In this document: piece by piece, positions 61,642-64,000 of the stretch
How the letters are laid out: every line of letters starts with the position of its first letter
Numbering within the stretch: the first letter of the stretch is position 1
Assembly (NCBI GenBank): GCA_001769505.1
Contig: MEOF01000043.1
Span: 1 to 64,000, forward strand
From: Bacteroidetes bacterium GWF2_33_38
GTDB taxonomy: Bacteria > Bacteroidota > Bacteroidia > Bacteroidales > GWF2-33-38
Direction: 5' to 3'
Length of the DNA stretch: 64,000 bases
Translations under genes and position numbers: made by a program
The notes under the pieces: generated by a model
Database searches by the model: none
What the model saw: the letters and a program-made list of their open reading frames with translations, nothing else
Told to the model about the DNA's origin: nothing

Positions 61642-64000
61642 TTATTTTACAACAACTTTTTGAACTCCAACTTTATTTCCTTTCAAAATCTTCACAAAAT
61701 AAATTCCTTTAGCTTGTGATGATAAGTCAATTTGAGTTTTAACATTAGAAACATTTGCTTCTTTATATGAGTATATTGACTGTCCTTGAATGTTGAATAT
61801 TTCGATATTCACATCATTTGTTTCTTTATCTTCGATACGAACAGTTATCATTCCATTTGTTGGATTTGGATAAAGTGTAATGTTGTTTGTAAATACGTTT
61901 TCTTCAACGCTGTCATCAATTTTTCCAGTGTCGTCCATGTTAGAAATAGATTGGCTGTAAGGACCTAATTGAGTTTTGTTTAATGTATTTGGAGCACAAA
62001 TATCTTCGGTCTTAATCCCAATAGTATAGAAAAATTGTTGAACATTTTCAGTATTATCTGTATAAGAACTTAAGTTACTTGGAATTGAGTCAATAGCAAC
62101 CCAATCGGTAGTTGCTGTTTTACGATAGATATAATATGTTAAATAATCAATTCCTTCGTATTCGTCCCAAATTAAGTTCACCGAGTTTCCAATTCCTTGG
62201 TTAACAGTTAAGTGAATAGTTTTATGTAAATCACTTAATTCGGATTCTCCACCGCAAGCATCTACGCTAGATATTTTATATCTCCATGAGCGTAATAATG
62301 GGTTAGAGAATGTGTCAACAAAAACACTTAAATCGTCATACGATACATTTCCAATTTGGAAATAAACTCCTGCCATACTTGATTCTTTGTAAACATTATA
62401 CGATTCAATACTTGTTGTTACTGGGCGTTCCCAAACAATTAGGTTACTTCCCAACACAGAATCAACAGTAACAACGCAAATTTGAGGAATTTCAGGGGTA
62501 TTGGTTTCAATTTCAGCTTCTACAACAGCATTGCAACCGCTGTCAGTAACTGTTAACGAATAACTTCCTGCATTAACTCCTGATATGTTTTGGGTTGTTT
62601 GTCCACTTGACCAAGCAAAGCTATAAACACCGGATGTTCCTCCTGATACGCTTATTGTTACTCCTCCAGTTGCATCACCGCACTCAATATTTTGAACATC
62701 GGCTACGACAACAGTTGGTGCTCCATTTTCGCTAATAGCAGTTGTTTTTTGTTTTTCGCAAGCTTTTGAGTCTGTAACCGTAACAGTATAAATTCCAGCA
62801 GCTAAACCTGAATTTAAGGCTGTTAATGTTCCATTTGACCATTCAAATGAAAATGGGGAAGTACCTCCGCTAACATATGCAACAAGACTTCCGTTAGAAG
62901 AACCGCAGTCTGCATTTGTTATTCCTGATGTTATTTGAATTTGGGCAGGTTCTGTAACCACAAAACTCTTAACGGCTTGACATAAATTTACGTCAGAAAC
63001 TACTATTTCGTAAGGTCCTGCAGGTAAATTTGAAATATCTTCAGTAGTAGCTCCATTTGACCATTCGTATGTGTATGCTCCTGAGCCTCCAGTAACGCTA
63101 ATGCTGATGCTTCCATTTTCTCCGTCGTTACAAGAAACATTGGTTAATGAAACTAGTGAAATACTTGGACCATCTCCATCATTTACAGTTCCTTGAGCGG
63201 TTCCTAAACAATGATTAGCATCTATTACGTATGCAAAATAATAACCTGATGCTAAACTATCAATTGTTGTTGTATTTCCACCTGTATTCCATTGGTAAGA
63301 ATATGGAAGTGTTCCTCCGATTGCACTAACTGTTGCAGTTCCATTGGTTGTTCCACACGATGCGTTTGTTGTGGTAATAGTAGCTTGTATTTTATTTGGT
63401 TCAACAATATTGGCATATTGAACATCAATATTTGAACTTGCGTCGGTAACCGTAACAGAATAAAATCCTGCTGATAAGTTAGTTATAGATGAAGTTGTTG
63501 CACCATTTGACCATAAATAGGTGTATGGAGCAGTGCCGTTTGTTACACTTGAAACGGATATTTCTCCATCAGTTAAGTCAAAGCAGCTAATATTTTTAAC
63601 TGTAATATTTGCCGTCAACTCAATAATAGCAGGCGAAATCACAACGCTTCCAGTATATGTTTCTGAAACACCGCAAGAGTTTGAAATTGTCAAACTTACT
63701 TGGTATGTTCCTGCTGCTTGATAAATATGTGTTAATGTACTAAATGCTTCTCCTGTTACAGTTGTTGTAGTTCCATCGCCAAAATTCCAAAGGTAAGTAT
63801 GTCCTCCTGCACCCAAAAATCCAACTTCTTCGCCAACAAATGCAGATTCTTGAAATTGAAGGGAGCCATTAATAATTGTACTTGTACTTGAAACATAAGC
63901 TTGTAATTCTGTTTCAAAACTATTGCCACAAGCATTTGTAACTTGAACTGTAATGTCGTAATTACCTTCGGTGGTATAGGTGTGTGTAATAATATCCACC
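61642..64000 (-). CDS. Large T9SS-secreted adhesin with PKD and SprB repeats (5' part outside the window)
   Basis: The C-terminal 786 residues or so of a long surface protein; the frame runs open to the window edge, so the true start is missing. It shows two PKD-like modules (VGFLGAGGHTYLWNFGDGTT and the partial one before it). Five SprB-type repeats follow, with the pattern ISCFDLTDGEISVSSV, APYTYLWSNGATTSSITNL and SGFYSVTVTD-like lines. A fibronectin-like region (about 500-680) and a type A sorting domain (TLYPNPTNGMITVRIEDKE, KGIYFVKILKG) end it. Such proteins are exported by the type IX system and act in adhesion or gliding. Confidence 0.9.
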   Translation of the reverse strand, partial: VDIITHTYTTEGNYDITVQVTNACGNSFETELQAYVSSTSTIINGSLQFQESAFVGEEVGFLGAGGHTYLWNFGDGTTTTVTGEAFSTLTHIYQAAGTYQVSLTISNSCGVSETYTGSVVISPAIIELTANITVKNISCFDLTDGEISVSSVTNGTAPYTYLWSNGATTSSITNLSAGFYSVTVTDASSNIDVQYANIVEPNKIQATITTTNASCGTTNGTATVSAIGGTLPYSYQWNTGGNTTTIDSLASGYYFAYVIDANHCLGTAQGTVNDGDGPSISLVSLTNVSCNDGENGSISISVTGGSGAYTYEWSNGATTEDISNLPAGPYEIVVSDVNLCQAVKSFVVTEPAQIQITSGITNADCGSSNGSLVAYVSGGTSPFSFEWSNGTLTALNSGLAAGIYTVTVTDSKACEKQKTTAISENGAPTVVVADVQNIECGDATGGVTISVSGGTSGVYSFAWSSGQTTQNISGVNAGSYSLTVTDSGCNAVVEAEIETNTPEIPQICVVTVDSVLGSNLIVWERPVTTSIESYNVYKESSMAGVYFQIGNVSYDDLSVFVDTFSNPLLRSWRYKISSVDACGGESELSDLHKTIHLTVNQGIGNSVNLIWDEYEGIDYLTYYIYRKTATTDWVAIDSIPSNLSSYTDNTENVQQFFYTIGIKTEDICAPNTLNKTQLGPYSQSISNMDDTGKIDDSVEENVFTNNITLYPNPTNGMITVRIEDKETNDVNIEIFNIQGQSIYSYKEANVSNVKTQIDLSSQAKGIYFVKILKGNKVGVQKVVVK

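Overview
The window is AT-rich DNA from a member of the Bacteroidota, most likely an anaerobic or microaerobic, Bacteroidales/Marinilabiliales-like organism (the rank below phylum is inference). The evidence is type IX secretion (T9SS) C-terminal sorting domains on three proteins, SprB-type repeats, a DUF4294 protein, PD40 and TonB-type envelope proteins, and several promoters of the Bacteroidota form TTTG-N19-21-TAnnTTTG. I see no rRNA or tRNA gene, no insertion sequence with a transposase and no replication origin.

Layout. 0.2-12.6 kb: envelope and housekeeping genes (TonB-type receptor, small barrel, UbiX, ferredoxin, LpxK, SIMPL protein, DEAD-box helicase, lipid-kinase-like protein, GT-C glycosyltransferase, TauE-type exporter, GlyA). 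12.7-20.5 kb: two small membrane proteins, then a respiratory block: NrfH-NrfA ammonia-forming nitrite reductase, ResB-like and CcsA-like haem-lyase proteins, a NapH-like membrane ferredoxin, a ModE-type regulator and a flavin reductase-rubredoxin fusion. 20.6-30.5 kb: a rearranged type II-C CRISPR-Cas locus. cas1 and cas2 are on the + strand; two toxin-antitoxin pairs, a 22-repeat array and a 1522-residue Cas9 follow, with array and cas9 read from the - strand. Two tandem, divergent tracrRNA-like genes lie upstream of cas9 on the + strand. 30.6-37.4 kb: M28 peptidase, NfeD-type membrane protease, TPR-PD40 protein and an LtaS-type sulfatase-fold enzyme. 37.7-41.7 kb: a complete sodium-pumping methylmalonyl-CoA decarboxylase operon with its epimerase. 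41.7-45.6 kb: DUF4294 protein, lipoprotein, T9SS cargo and a rhodanese-thioredoxin fusion. 45.7-53.5 kb: an alpha-glucan utilisation cluster (Nudix-type regulator, MFS sugar transporter, MalQ, two GH13 lipoproteins). 53.5-64 kb: MORN-like protein, peptide transporter, Pif1-like helicase, T9SS sialidase-fold protein, a two-component pair and the C-terminal part of a large SprB-repeat adhesin that runs off the window.

Most notable. (1) The two tracrRNA-like genes share short blocks (CACAATAAGGC, GCCGTAG, TTTAG) but differ in nexus and terminator, and the first one's anti-repeat doubles, on the other strand, as the -33 part of the cas9 promoter. (2) A family of roughly 82-bp non-coding elements occurs three times, each bounded by 15-bp arms AACTTTGNCAAAGTT; the central base covaries between arms (A/T, T/A, C/G). 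Two copies also share a 24-bp outer block that in one case forms the first codons of a lipid-kinase gene. (3) A 72-bp module is duplicated left of the array, and a perfect 20-bp inverted repeat carrying the repeat end CAAACCACAAC lies to its right.

How the genes fit together: nitrite ammonification with dedicated cytochrome c maturation, decarboxylation-driven Na+ export from the propionate/methylmalonyl pathway, and alpha-glucan breakdown describe a fermentative or anaerobically respiring glycan degrader that secretes surface proteins by T9SS and carries adaptive immunity.
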